NCBI RefSeq assembly: GCF_007858255.1
Contig: NZ_VFEU01000001.1
Coordinates: 186,001-250,000, forward strand
DNA from: Pseudomonas rhodesiae
Lineage (GTDB): Bacteria > Pseudomonadota > Gammaproteobacteria > Pseudomonadales > Pseudomonadaceae
Direction: 5' to 3'
Length of the DNA stretch: 64,000 bases
Below are positions 49,236 to 61,843 of this stretch, piece after piece (within the stretch, counting starts at the first letter, position 1; every line of letters starts with the position of its first letter). The notes under the pieces are model-generated. The model was not told the origin of the DNA. It worked only from the letters and a program-made list of their open reading frames with translations, and did not search any database. The translations under genes were made by a program, and so were the position numbers.

Positions 49236-50892
49236 GGGCGGCTTCCAATTGGATGCGGCCGCTGGAACAGGCCGCGATGCCGTTGCGGTAGGCGAAATAC
49301 AGCTTGCCGCGCTCTGCGTCGAAGCGCAGGTGCAGTTCGATCCGGTCGCCCGGGCGTATCAGTTGCTGGAACTTGAGCACTTCCATACCGGCAAAGGTCG
49401 ACGGCAAATCCAGCAGTTGTTGGCCGAGGTTGAATGCCCACTCCACCTGCACCACTCCCGGCAATACCGGAGTGACCGGGAAATGCCCGCTGAAATAGGC
49501 CAGGTCCGGCGGCACGCTCAGTTGCAGTGTCCACTCGCCGTTAGCTTCAACCTGTTCCAACACCTGCGGCGCCTTGGGCCGTGGCGCCATGAGCAGCGCC
49601 GCCACGTCGGCCTGGGGCAGTTTGCCTTGGGCGTTGAGTGGCAGTTGGCTCAGCAGGCGCCAGCGGCGTGGCAGGGCCAGGGCTTCGCAATGTTGGCTCA
49701 AGTGCTGGCGCAGGGTCTGGGTAACGCTGCGCCGGCCCTGATTGCGCAATGCATGCAGGCCGGCGGCGCTCAGCACCACCAGCGCGCCGAGGGACGCGCG
49801 GCTTTCCTGAACCACGCCCAATCGCGTTTCGGCGACCCATGGATGGGTCATCAAGGCCTGTTCGAGCATGGGCAGGGAGATACGTTTTTCTTCCAGCTTG
49901 ACGATGCGGTCCAGACGTCCCAGCAGCTCGAAGCGGCCATCGGCATGCAGGCGCGCGGCGTCGGCGGTCTGCTCGATATGCCCAGGGGGCAGGTACGGCG
50001 ACGCGATGCGCAGGGCGCCGTCGGCATCCTGGCTCAGGTGCACATCGGCAAACGGCTGCCAAGGTCGGTTAGCCTGGCGCCAGGCGATGCCGCCGGTTTC
50101 CGAACTGCCGAGGATTTCCGTGGGCCATTGCCGCAAGCGCTCATACAGACTGCTGGCGGCTTCCACCGGCAGCGCACCGCCGGATGAGAACACCCGCGCC
50201 ACTTGGCTCAATGCCGGCCAATCGAGGTTGTCGCCCATGCGCTTGAGCAGCGCCGGGCTGGCCACCCAGGCGAACCGGGCGTGTTCGCGGCTGGCGCGCT
50301 GCAAATCTTCGGGGAAGGCCAGTTGTTGACGTACAAATGTGCGACCGGCGCACAGCGGCCACAACACGCGGAACAGCAAGCCGTAGATATGCTGCGTGGC
50401 GACGCTGCCGATGATGCAGGCACCGTCGAGGTCGGCGCCCCACAAGGTTTCCAGGGCCTGCACTTCGTTGGCCAACTGGCGCAGGGTCTTGTCGATGCGC
50501 TTGGGTTCGCCGCTGGAGCCGGAGGTGCACAGGCTCAATTGGCAGGTGTCCAGGTTCAGCGCGGACGGGCTCAGGGCGGCCTGATACAAGGCGTCGAGGT
50601 CCGCGGCGTCGGTCAGCCAGGCATCGACGGCGTCGGCCCAGCGTTGACGGGTTTGGGGCTGCAGGTCGGCGGGCAGCAACACGCTGACCCCGGCACGCCA
50701 GGCTCCCAGTAGGGCGATTGCCAGCAGGCCGGCATCTTCCAGGTGCACGGCCACGCGTTGGATGCCACGGCGTTGCAGCCCGGCGCCCAGGCGCAAGGCC
50801 TGGTCCCACAGTTGGGCGTGATTCAGGTCTGCGCACACCGAACGCTGCGCCACCGGCTCAAGCAACAGATGCTCAAGGTTCAACCAATTCAT
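49228..50892 (-). CDS. APE cluster: acyl/aryl-AMP ligase fused to a hotdog dehydratase (ApeH-ApeI)
   Basis: 554 residues. The N-terminal 430 or so form an ANL-family adenylating enzyme with [11 protein letters not shown] and G-S-S-E-T-G-G-I-A; the last 110 or so residues, starting around [14 protein letters not shown], are a FabA/FabZ-like hotdog with the active His. The ligase should activate the aromatic starter and load it on an ACP; the hotdog domain corresponds to ApeI, the partner of the ApeP dehydratase. The ATG at 50892 overlaps the preceding gene by four bases. Confidence 0.88.
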   Translation of the reverse strand: MNWLNLEHLLLEPVAQRSVCADLNHAQLWDQALRLGAGLQRRGIQRVAVHLEDAGLLAIALLGAWRAGVSVLLPADLQPQTRQRWADAVDAWLTDAADLDALYQAALSPSALNLDTCQLSLCTSGSSGEPKRIDKTLRQLANEVQALETLWGADLDGACIIGSVATQHIYGLLFRVLWPLCAGRTFVRQQLAFPEDLQRASREHARFAWVASPALLKRMGDNLDWPALSQVARVFSSGGALPVEAASSLYERLRQWPTEILGSSETGGIAWRQANRPWQPFADVHLSQDADGALRIASPYLPPGHIEQTADAARLHADGRFELLGRLDRIVKLEEKRISLPMLEQALMTHPWVAETRLGVVQESRASLGALVVLSAAGLHALRNQGRRSVTQTLRQHLSQHCEALALPRRWRLLSQLPLNAQGKLPQADVAALLMAPRPKAPQVLEQVEANGEWTLQLSVPPDLAYFSGHFPVTPVLPGVVQVEWAFNLGQQLLDLPSTFAGMEVLKFQQLIRPGDRIELHLRFDAERGKLYFAYRNGIAACSSGRIQLEAAHA

Positions 50893-51434
50893 ACGCGGCC
50901 CCGCACCCTTTGTCGTACCAGCCATTCCACGGCAAACAGCAGCCCCATCAGCCCGTAGGCGATCAGGCCGTTGTACAACGTCCACCAGCTCAGCGGTGCC
51001 CACAAGGTGAGGGCGGCCGCGAGCAGGCCGTTAGCTAAGAAGAAAACACTCCAGACCACCGTGACCTGGCGCGTGTACACAATTGCCTCGGGGGGCAGCT
51101 GCGGTTCCGTCATCCGCGCCAGGCGCTCAACAATCGGTGGGCCGTATTTCAGGCTCAAGCCGAACAGCGTGAGCATGAACGCGCTGACCAGGCTCGGGTA
51201 CCAGCGCAGCAGCTGCGGGTTGTCGAACCAGGCCAGCAACAGGCAGAACACGATCACCGCCACCGCCATCCAACGGCTGCCAGGGCGCCGCGCAGCGGTG
51301 AGCGCCCGCAACAGCCATAGGCTGCCCAGCAGCAGGCCGAATTGCCACGGCGCAAAATGCTCGGTGCCGTAATACACCGCGAAGGGGTACAGCAGCCCCG
51401 CCAGCAACAGGCCAAGGCCGATCAGCCGGCTCAT
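50889..51434 (-). CDS. apeG: APE cluster: polytopic membrane protein (COG4648 type, ApeG-like)
   Basis: A 181-residue integral membrane protein with about five to six predicted helices and no catalytic motif that I recognise; the loop K-Y-G-P-P-I-V-E-R-L-A-R is the most distinctive polar segment. Small membrane proteins of this type regularly sit between the ACP and ligase genes of APE clusters. Function unknown. Four-base overlaps on both sides. Confidence 0.83.
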   Translation of the reverse strand: MSRLIGLGLLLAGLLYPFAVYYGTEHFAPWQFGLLLGSLWLLRALTAARRPGSRWMAVAVIVFCLLLAWFDNPQLLRWYPSLVSAFMLTLFGLSLKYGPPIVERLARMTEPQLPPEAIVYTRQVTVVWSVFFLANGLLAAALTLWAPLSWWTLYNGLIAYGLMGLLFAVEWLVRQRVRGRV

Positions 51435-51685
51435 GCGGCTGGTTGGACCAGACGGTACACCGCCTCAACCACATCGTTCACGGTGCGCACGGCCTTGAAT
51501 TCCTCGGCGGCAATCTTCTTGCCGGTCTGGCGCTTGATATGGTCGATCAGGTCCACCGCATCGATGCTGTCGATTTCCAGGTCCTGGTACAGGTTGGCGT
51601 CGAGGGTCACGCGTTCAGGTTCCAGTTCGAACAGTTCCACCAAGGCATCGCGCAGGGTGTTGAAAATATCGTCACGAGTTTGCAT
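51431..51685 (-). CDS. apeF: APE cluster: acyl carrier protein (ApeF-like)
   Basis: An 84-residue ACP with the phosphopantetheine site L-E-I-D-S-I-D-A-V-D (Ser near residue 39). It lies nine bases after the other ACP gene. Two ACPs are standard in APE clusters, one perhaps carrying the aryl starter and the other the growing chain. Confidence 0.9.
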   Translation of the reverse strand: MQTRDDIFNTLRDALVELFELEPERVTLDANLYQDLEIDSIDAVDLIDHIKRQTGKKIAAEEFKAVRTVNDVVEAVYRLVQPAA

Positions 51686-51694
51686 GGTCCGGTC

Positions 51695-51964
51695 TCAAGC
51701 TGCCTGGCGGGCCGTGACGAACGCCGCAAGGCTGGCCACGTTGGTGAAGTGGTTGCGAGTGTCCTTGGCGTCGGCATCGATCTTGATGCCGTACTTTTTC
51801 TGGATGGCCAGGCCCAGTTCCAGGGCGTCCACCGAATCCAGGCCCAAGCCTTCGCCGAACAGGATTTGGTCGCTGGGGATATCGTCCGCGCCGATGTCTT
51901 CCAGGCCCAGGGCCTCGATGATCAGCGTCTTTATGTCGTGCTCAAGGCGTTGTTTGTCGCTCAT
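51695..51964 (-). CDS. apeE: APE cluster: acyl carrier protein (ApeE-like)
   Basis: An 89-residue ACP with L-G-L-D-S-V-D-A-L-E, the phosphopantetheine attachment site. In the E. coli system ApeE is the carrier used with the ApeO-ApeC condensing pair. Its start lies 23 bases inside the end of the upstream acyltransferase gene. Confidence 0.9.
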   Translation of the reverse strand: MSDKQRLEHDIKTLIIEALGLEDIGADDIPSDQILFGEGLGLDSVDALELGLAIQKKYGIKIDADAKDTRNHFTNVASLAAFVTARQAA

Positions 51965-52733
51965 CTTCGGCGAGCTCCTTAATGAAATAGTGGTGCAGGT
52001 AATCGTTGAGCTTGCGTGAAGCCTGGGGCGCGGGGCCCAGTGCAGCGAACGCCTGTGGTTCTATATCGGCGCCAACCCGCAAACTGAAGTGCACGCGGCG
52101 TTTAGGAATGCGATACCAGGGTTCGGCCTTGGTCAGGGTGGTGGGGCTGACCTTGATCACGACGGGGGTGATGATTGTCGCACCTCGCAATGCAATGGCG
52201 GCGCCCCCGCGATGAAAGGCCGGCGCGGCACCGGGAGTGGTGCGGGTGCCTTCGGGAAAGATGATCAGGGTTTGCCCGCTTTGCAGGGCAGCGGCGGCGG
52301 CATCGAGCATCTCGGCGCTGCCGTCGTTGCTGATATAGCCGGCGTCGCGCACCGGCCCGCGGGTGAAGGGGTTCTGCCACAGGCTCTGCTTGACCACGCA
52401 ATTGGCCTGGCGCACCAGGCCGATCAGAAACACCACATCGATCAGCGACGGGTGGTTGGCAATGATCATCTGGCCGGGGCGTCCGAGTTTTTCCGCGCCT
52501 TCGACGCTATAAGTCAGCACGCCCGCGCGTTGCATCAGGCGGATAAAGAACCAGAAAAGCCAACTGATGGTGTGCCGCGCGCGCCCTCGATGCCGGGCCG
52601 CACTGCCTGGCAGGCAACTGAGCAGGGGGAACACCAGCAGGCGCAAGCACAGCCCACCGAAACCGAACAGCACGAAGCTGGCAGCGGTGGCGAACAGGCG
52701 CCAGTAGTAGGCGTCCCGGGGCTTGTTGGTCAT
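51942..52733 (-). CDS. apeD: APE cluster: PlsC-like 1-acylglycerol-3-phosphate acyltransferase (ApeD-like)
   Basis: 263 residues from the ATG at 52733, which overlaps the previous stop (ATGA). One to two N-terminal membrane helices, then the acyltransferase motifs N-H-P-S-L-I-D (the N-H-x4-D form of H-x4-D) and F-P-E-G-T-R-T. It probably contributes to the lipid anchor of the polyene. An in-frame ATG at 52754 would also work. Confidence 0.88.
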   Translation of the reverse strand: MTNKPRDAYYWRLFATAASFVLFGFGGLCLRLLVFPLLSCLPGSAARHRGRARHTISWLFWFFIRLMQRAGVLTYSVEGAEKLGRPGQMIIANHPSLIDVVFLIGLVRQANCVVKQSLWQNPFTRGPVRDAGYISNDGSAEMLDAAAAALQSGQTLIIFPEGTRTTPGAAPAFHRGGAAIALRGATIITPVVIKVSPTTLTKAEPWYRIPKRRVHFSLRVGADIEPQAFAALGPAPQASRKLNDYLHHYFIKELAEDERQTTP

Positions 52734-53449
52734 GGCTTGCGTTGCCAATTCCATACGCGGTTCTTCCAGGCATGTTGGCAGGCACCCTGGTCGGTGAGCA
52801 GGGCGCGCAGCAGGTTCAGGGCGTGGGGCCACTGGGTTTGAGTGGCTTGGACAGTGCCGGTGGTGAGTTCCAGTTGCCACTCGTCGCCTGGGGTGAGCAA
52901 CAGGCCGAGTGCATACGGAAACGGCACGTCATGGATCCAACTGGTATAGGCGGCGGGCGGCTGTTCTTCGGTGATCACCAGCAGCACCGCCGGCGCGCCT
53001 TCCTGGAGCAGCGCGGCGGCTTCGAGCAGACCGTGTTCCAGGCCGTCGCCGGCGGCAGCGAGGGCGGTCATCTCGCTGGTTTCATTACGCAGGATCGACC
53101 ACAGGCCGATCACGGCGTTGTGCACCGATAGGCTGAACTGGGTCGGCGACAGCGGTTGTTCGTGGGCCAGGTCGCTGAGGATATCGAGGGTGCGCGGGGT
53201 TTCGCCGTGGCGCGAAATGAACACCAGCGGCAGGTCTTGAAGGCCCTCGGCCAGCGGCCAGCCCACACTGAACGCCATGCGCGCCAGACGGCTCAAGCGC
53301 CGACGTTGTATTGCCGGCAGAAATGACACATCGGGAGCAGCTTCGCTTTCAGGCAGCAACACCGGGGCCTGGCACCACGCGTGCCAGTCGTCCGCACTCT
53401 CCAGGCCAGGGGCCCAGGCGCGCCATTGGGCGATGTTGAAATTGATCAC
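52730..53449 (-). CDS. apeC: APE cluster: ketosynthase chain-length factor (ApeC-like)
   Basis: A 239-residue protein resembling the N-terminal half of ketosynthases but lacking the active-site Cys, as in chain-length factors that pair with ApeO. F-S-L-S-V-H-N-A-V-I-G and A-A-G-D-G-L-E-H-G-L-L-E-A-A are the recognisable segments. It is the first gene of the operon and starts with a GTG at 53449; a convincing ribosome site is not evident, so the exact start is less certain than the frame. Confidence 0.86.
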   Translation of the reverse strand: MINFNIAQWRAWAPGLESADDWHAWCQAPVLLPESEAAPDVSFLPAIQRRRLSRLARMAFSVGWPLAEGLQDLPLVFISRHGETPRTLDILSDLAHEQPLSPTQFSLSVHNAVIGLWSILRNETSEMTALAAAGDGLEHGLLEAAALLQEGAPAVLLVITEEQPPAAYTSWIHDVPFPYALGLLLTPGDEWQLELTTGTVQATQTQWPHALNLLRALLTDQGACQHAWKNRVWNWQRKP

Positions 53450-53786
53450 TGAGAAGTTATCCCGCCCCTGCGGGCTTCCATGTGCGGCATTTGGCCCCGA
53501 ATACCGGGACAGGCAGCAAGCGCCGAATGGCGCGCATTATCCGGGTGCCGTGGGGTTCTAGCAAACATTGGTAAAAAATTGTTCAAGGCCGATTACAAAA
53601 TCGTGGGAAAGATTTGCAGATTGTCCGTTACCCAGGCGCTAGTTGGGCTGTCGGACCCTTCCTAAACCTTCGTGTGTGACGTACTACGGCTTTCGGTCGA
53701 TGCAGCAGTGCATGGATGAACGAGGTAGCTAACAGGCGCTTTTGCCCTCTACACTCGGACATTCATTGATACACGGAGGTTTTTCC
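53450..53786. promoter_or_regulatory. Divergent control region between the APE operon and the ParA-like gene
   Basis: A 337-base gene-free stretch. On the minus strand TTGCTA (53564-53559) and GATAAT (53541-53536) are 17 bases apart, about 87 bases before the apeC-like start: the best promoter candidate for the 16.8-kb operon. Towards the plus-strand gene, TACACT near 53750 could be a -10, with no good -35. GCGGGCTTCCATGTGCGGC and CCGAATACCGGGAC segments near 53470-53515 might fold in the APE leader. No regulator binding site was recognised. Confidence 0.5.
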
Positions 53787-54557
53787 ATGCGGCGTGTGGT
53801 GTTCAATCAGAAAGGCGGCGTGGGCAAATCCAGCATCGCCTGCAACCTGGCGGCGGTCAGCGCCAGCGAAGGCTATCGAACCCTGTTGGTTGACCTGGAT
53901 GCACAAGCCAACTCTACCCAGTACCTCACCGGCCTGACTGGGGACGATATCCCCATGGGGATCGCCGATTTTTTCAAGCAAACCCTGTCTTCCGGACCGT
54001 TTTCCAAGAAGAACAAGGTGGATATCTACGAAACGCCCTTCGATAACCTGCATGTGATCACTGCCACCGCCGAGTTGGCGGACCTGCAGCCCAAGCTCGA
54101 AGCCAAGCACAAGATCAATAAATTGCGAAAACTGCTGGACGAGCTGGACGGCGATTACGACCGCATTTACCTCGATACCCCGCCAGCCTTGAATTTTTAT
54201 GCGGTTTCGGCGCTGATTGCCGCTGATCGAGTATTGATCCCCTTCGATTGCGACAGTTTCTCGCGCCAGGCGCTGTACGGTCTGTTGGCGGAAATCGAAG
54301 AGTTGAAAGAAGACCATAACGAAGGGCTGGAAGTAGAAGGCATTGTGGTCAACCAATTCCAGGCCCGCGCCAGCTTGCCGCAACAGATGCTCGACGAGTT
54401 GATCGCCGAAGGCCTGCCGGTGCTGCCGGTGTACCTGGCCAGTTCGGTGCGCATGCGCGAGTCGCACCAGGAAAGCCGCCCGCTGATCCACCTGGACCCA
54501 CGGCATAAGCTGACTCAGCAATTTGTGGAACTGCATAACCTGCTGGAAAACGCCTGA
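53787..54557 (+). CDS. Orphan ParA/MinD-family ATPase
   Basis: 256 residues, starting M-R-R-V-V-F-N-Q with the deviant Walker A K-G-G-V-G-K-S (9-15), including the signature first lysine, the L-V-D-L-D-A-Q-A-N motif and the switch segment D-T-P-P-A. No ParB or centromere-like repeats are nearby, so it is not a plasmid-type par locus. Solo ParA proteins often position cellular cargo such as chemotaxis arrays or storage granules. The ribosome site GGAGG lies about eight bases before the ATG at 53787. Cargo unknown. Confidence 0.9.
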   Translation: MRRVVFNQKGGVGKSSIACNLAAVSASEGYRTLLVDLDAQANSTQYLTGLTGDDIPMGIADFFKQTLSSGPFSKKNKVDIYETPFDNLHVITATAELADLQPKLEAKHKINKLRKLLDELDGDYDRIYLDTPPALNFYAVSALIAADRVLIPFDCDSFSRQALYGLLAEIEELKEDHNEGLEVEGIVVNQFQARASLPQQMLDELIAEGLPVLPVYLASSVRMRESHQESRPLIHLDPRHKLTQQFVELHNLLENA

Positions 54558-54582
54558 CCTTCAAGCGCCACACAGATTCAAG

Positions 54583-54609
54583 GTGGGAGGGGGTTGCCCC
54601 CCACCCACA
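54583..54609. repeat. Solitary degenerate REP sequence
   Basis: GTGGGAGGGGGTTGCCCCCC followed by ACCCAC forms a single imperfect palindrome of the GTGGGAGG type between the convergent ParA-like and trxC genes. No partner copy is present. Confidence 0.6.
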
Positions 54610-54633
54610 GTGTCCAGCATTGTCTCTGTGCGG

Positions 54634-55068
54634 TTATATCCCCTGGCTACGCAACCAGCTCATCAATTGCGGCAGCGGAAACGCACCGCTCTGGCGCGCC
54701 ACTTCGCGGCCGTTCTTGAACAGGATCAAGCTGGGGATCGAGCGAATCTCCAATTGCGCCGACAACTGCTGGTTGGCCTCGCTGTCGAGCTTGGCCAGGC
54801 GGCATTTGCCTTCCAGCTGACCGGCTGCTTGTTCAAACACCGGCGCAAACGACTTGCATGGCCCGCACCAGTCGGCCCACACGTCTACCAACAGCGGCAG
54901 ATCGCCCTTGATCTGGCTGGCGTAGTCGCCTTGTTTCAACTCAAACGGCTTGTTCAGCAATACGGGTTGCTTGCAACGCCCGCATTTGGGCGCATCACCC
55001 AGGCGTTCGCCGGGGATGCGGTTGAGGCCGTTGCAATGGGGGCAAGGGATGACAAGAGGTTCGGACAT
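54634..55068 (-). CDS. trxC: Thioredoxin 2 (TrxC)
   Basis: 144 residues. An N-terminal zinc ribbon has Cys9, Cys12, Cys29 and Cys32; the thioredoxin domain carries W-C-G-P-C at 67-71. TrxC is a disulfide reductase, in E. coli induced by OxyR under oxidative stress, with zinc release affecting its redox behaviour. It lies 87 bases downstream of selO on the same strand. Confidence 0.97.
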   Translation of the reverse strand: MSEPLVIPCPHCNGLNRIPGERLGDAPKCGRCKQPVLLNKPFELKQGDYASQIKGDLPLLVDVWADWCGPCKSFAPVFEQAAGQLEGKCRLAKLDSEANQQLSAQLEIRSIPSLILFKNGREVARQSGAFPLPQLMSWLRSQGI

Positions 55069-55155
55069 GGTGGGCTCCTGGGATGGCCAATGGATTCTAT
55101 TTGGCGCCGCCGCCGGTGTTTATCAAGGTAGCCAGCTGGGGTCGACCTCTCGATT

Positions 55156-56667
<1,512 letters not shown>

Positions 56668-59600
56668 TTAGTCGAGTTTGCTCGGCGGCGGTTCCGGTGC
56701 ATCGACGACTTTGCCGGCGGGCGGCTCGGGAGCATCCGTGCTCGGTTGCGCGCCGACGATGGTCTTACGCTCGTCTTCCACCGGCACCAGTTTGTACTCC
56801 TGGCCGTGCATATTCTTGAGGTACACCTCCATCTGCCGGAACGAGATGTTGATGTGCTGTTTCTTGAATTCACGGTTGATGTAGCGGTTGACCTCGTCCA
56901 GCACCGGGTTGCGGTCGCCCAGGTCGCGCACATGCATGCGCAGTTCGTGGTCCAGGGTGCTTTCACCGAAGTTGAGGAAGTACACGTGGGGTTCCGGATC
57001 TTTCAGAACCCGTGGGTTTTCCCTGGCGGCCTTGAGTAACAGTTCCTTCACCAAGTCCAGGTCGGAGCCGTAGTCCACCCCCAGTTTCAAGGTCACGCGG
57101 GTGATGGTGTCGGTCAGCGACCAGTTGATCAGTTGCCCGGTGATGAAGGTTTTGTTCGGGACAATGATGTCCTTGCGGTCGAAGTCGGTAATCGTAGTGG
57201 CGCGGATGCGGATCTTGCTCACCGTGCCCGACAGGTTGCCGATGGTGATGGTGTCGCCGATACGCACCGGGCGTTCGAACAGAATCATGATGCCGGAGAT
57301 AAAGTTGGCGAAGATCTCCTGCATACCGAAGCCCAACCCCACCGACAGCGCCGCCACCAGCCATTGCAACTTGTCCCAGCTCACGCCGAGGGTAGAGAGG
57401 GTTGAGACAAAGCCCACGCCGGCAATGATGTAGGACAGCAAGGTAGTGGTGGCGTAGGCGCTGCCCTGGGCCAGGTCCAGTTTGGACAGCACCAACACTT
57501 CCAGCAGGCCGGGCAGGTTGCGCGCCAGGGCGAAGGTGATGCCGATGATGATCAGCGCGCCGAGCAAATCGCCGATGCTGATAGGCACCATGCTGATATT
57601 CGCGCCGGTGCCGCTGGTGTATTCGTACAGGGTGACGTTGTCCAGGTAGGAAAATACCGAAATCAGGTCCGACCACACCCAGTACAACGCCGCAATAAAG
57701 CCGCCGAGCAGGGCCAGGCGGATCAGGCGCATGGACTGTTCGTTGACCTGTTCGATATCCAGTGTCGGCTCTTCGATCACCGCTTCGCCATCGCCGGCCT
57801 CCTTGGCCGCCTGACGTTTGGCCAGGGCGCGGGAGTAGGCCAGGCGCCGTGCCGCCACGCCGAGGCCGCGGACGAAGGTGGCTTCGATCACCAGCCAGAA
57901 CATCAGCAGGTACAGGGTATTGATCAAGCGGTCGCTGAGTTTGAGGGCGGTGTAGTAGTAGCCGAAGCACACCGCGATAAACAGTGCGATAGGCAGCGCG
58001 GTAAACAACAGGCCCACGGCTTTGCGAAACAACGATGCTTTTTCGTGGGTGGGGCTGTGGAGCAGCAGGCGCCCCAGCAGCCAGGCCATCAGCGCATAGC
58101 AGGTCAGCACCACGCCGATGCCCAGCACGTCGTCGGCCAGCGCCGCCGGTTGGTGCTCGGCGATAGCTACCACGGCCACCAGGGCCAATACCACCAGGCC
58201 GAGCTTGCGCACCCAGCCCTGGAGGAATTCGACCTGGGGTTTTTCCCAGCGGAAATGCAGTTCCGCCACGCCACCGGGCGCGAGAATCCGATAAGCGGTG
58301 TAGAACACCAGCCACGCCTGGGCCAATTGCAACAGGGCCGAGCCCAGGTTGGCGTTCTGCCCGCGTGCGTCGATCTGCAGCGCGTAGCCGCATAGGGCCA
58401 GGCCCAGGGACACCGGCATTGCCAGCAAAATATTGATCAAAATGGCCTGCGGCGTATGCCACTGGCTGTCGCGCTTGAAGTGGCCGATGTCCAGATGGAC
58501 CTTATTCAGGCGCTGATACAGGGCCTTGCGGCGCCACAGCAGCGCGCCGATCAACAGCAGCAGCGGCAGGAACAGCAGCGGGCGCTGGGTCAGGCCGTCA
58601 TACAATTCGCTGACGCTCGACGCCCACGGCAGGGTGGTGATTTGCTTGCTCAGGTGCGCCGGTACGGTTTCCAGCCACTCGGTGTCCAGCGGCTTATTGC
58701 TGGGAATCCAGAACATCTGCTCGTCCAGCGTCGCGCGCAGGGTGGTGGCGGTGCTGAGCAGTTGTTTCTGGTTCAGTTGCAGGGTGATGGATTCGTTCAG
58801 CAGCGCGCTCAACTCGCGGCTCAGGCGTTCGAGCAAGTCGCTGCGGGTGATCGCCAGTTCCAGCAGGGTGCGCCGCAGTTGCGGGGTCACGTCGTCCGGG
58901 GGCTGGTTGGCCAGCAGGTTATCCACATAAGCGCTGGGGGAGCTGATCAGCTCGCGCTGTTGGTTGACCTCAAACTGATACAGCCGAATGTTTGCGATAT
59001 CGTCCGCCAGGTCACGGTCCACCGTGAGACGCGGCAGGGCCTGTTTCTGTTTGTAGAGAATCTTGGACAGCAGCAGGCTGCCCTTGAGCACGTTGATCTG
59101 CTCGTCCAGCGCCGAATCGCTCTGAGTAACGGCGTCCAGCTGTTGTTTGGTTTGCAGGTTTTTCTGCGTCAGGTCGTTGAGGCGGTCGGTGCTTTTGAGC
59201 AGGTAGTCGGACAGCTTCAGGTTGGCTGCGCTTTCCGAGGCCAGCAGGCTGCTACCGCCGGCTTTCTGCGCCTCGATGGACTGTTGGGTCACCGTCTGCT
59301 GGCTCTGGGCCAGACGCTTCTGATTGATCAGGGTTTGCAGGTCTTGGATTTCCTGTTCCAGGCGCGCGGTCTTTTCCTGGATCAGGTCGTGCTGGCTGTT
59401 GCCCAGGTCTTGCAACTGACTGTTGCCCGCCAGTTCCTGACGACGCAGCGGGATCAGTGCATTCAGGGCCGCCAATTCGGCGTTCAACTGATTGCGTTGG
59501 TCGCTGCTCAGGGCTTTGCCGTTGTCCTTGCCGGACTTGAGGGTGGCGTTGATCTGCTGGATGCGCGTCTGGCTGCTGCTGATTTCGGTCTGGGCGCGCT

Positions 59601-60051
59601 CTGGGCGGGTTTGGGCGGCGATGGTCAGGCTGTTGGCGTCGGCCAGTTCTTTTTGCAGGTCGCCTTGCTGAGTGCTGCGCTGCACCAGCAGCTGTTCCAA
59701 CTGTGGAATCGGCAGGCTGGCATACCGCTGGGCCACCGGGATGATTTTGGTGGCCTTGAGCCGTGTCAGCTCGCGCTGGTTTTCGCTGGTCTGGCGCGGG
59801 GCGTCGTCCAGCTGTCGCTTGAGATCGACCAGGCGTTGCTCGTAATCCTGCTTGTTGCTCAGATACGTGAGGGTTTGCTGCAGGATGGTCTGCAGCGCCT
59901 TCATATCGGCATCGGGTAGTTTGCGGTCGGGCAGTTTGTCCAGGGATTGCTGGATGGCGTCGGCGCTGGGCGGGTCGGCAGCGTAGACGTTGCCGACGCA
60001 AAGGGTCAGACCCAGCAGGGCAGTGGCGAGAAAAGAGCGCAGGATTGGCAT
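56668..60051 (-). CDS. mscK: Large mechanosensitive channel, MscK (KefA) type
   Basis: 1127 residues: signal peptide (cleaved near V-Y-A-A), a long helical periplasmic domain of about 450 residues rich in Gln and Leu coiled coil, about eleven membrane helices, and the C-terminal MscS core with the pore-lining G-L-G-F-G-M-Q-E-I-F-A-N-F stretch and the beta domain (R-P-V-R-I-G-D-T-I-T-I-G). Size matches E. coli MscK (about 1120). It opens on membrane stretch to release solutes. The proline-rich C-terminal tail is probably unstructured. Confidence 0.93.
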   Translation of the reverse strand: MPILRSFLATALLGLTLCVGNVYAADPPSADAIQQSLDKLPDRKLPDADMKALQTILQQTLTYLSNKQDYEQRLVDLKRQLDDAPRQTSENQRELTRLKATKIIPVAQRYASLPIPQLEQLLVQRSTQQGDLQKELADANSLTIAAQTRPERAQTEISSSQTRIQQINATLKSGKDNGKALSSDQRNQLNAELAALNALIPLRRQELAGNSQLQDLGNSQHDLIQEKTARLEQEIQDLQTLINQKRLAQSQQTVTQQSIEAQKAGGSSLLASESAANLKLSDYLLKSTDRLNDLTQKNLQTKQQLDAVTQSDSALDEQINVLKGSLLLSKILYKQKQALPRLTVDRDLADDIANIRLYQFEVNQQRELISSPSAYVDNLLANQPPDDVTPQLRRTLLELAITRSDLLERLSRELSALLNESITLQLNQKQLLSTATTLRATLDEQMFWIPSNKPLDTEWLETVPAHLSKQITTLPWASSVSELYDGLTQRPLLFLPLLLLIGALLWRRKALYQRLNKVHLDIGHFKRDSQWHTPQAILINILLAMPVSLGLALCGYALQIDARGQNANLGSALLQLAQAWLVFYTAYRILAPGGVAELHFRWEKPQVEFLQGWVRKLGLVVLALVAVVAIAEHQPAALADDVLGIGVVLTCYALMAWLLGRLLLHSPTHEKASLFRKAVGLLFTALPIALFIAVCFGYYYTALKLSDRLINTLYLLMFWLVIEATFVRGLGVAARRLAYSRALAKRQAAKEAGDGEAVIEEPTLDIEQVNEQSMRLIRLALLGGFIAALYWVWSDLISVFSYLDNVTLYEYTSGTGANISMVPISIGDLLGALIIIGITFALARNLPGLLEVLVLSKLDLAQGSAYATTTLLSYIIAGVGFVSTLSTLGVSWDKLQWLVAALSVGLGFGMQEIFANFISGIMILFERPVRIGDTITIGNLSGTVSKIRIRATTITDFDRKDIIVPNKTFITGQLINWSLTDTITRVTLKLGVDYGSDLDLVKELLLKAARENPRVLKDPEPHVYFLNFGESTLDHELRMHVRDLGDRNPVLDEVNRYINREFKKQHINISFRQMEVYLKNMHGQEYKLVPVEDERKTIVGAQPSTDAPEPPAGKVVDAPEPPPSKLD

Positions 60052-60100
60052 AGAGACCGGTCGAGCTAGTGAAGAATCGGGGGCGTTGTCGCCCCGCAGT

Positions 60101-61843
<1,743 letters not shown>

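Noticed and set aside
53787..54557. Plasmid-type partition locus
   Set aside because: No parB, no iterated centromere sites and no replication gene; surrounded by core chromosomal genes.
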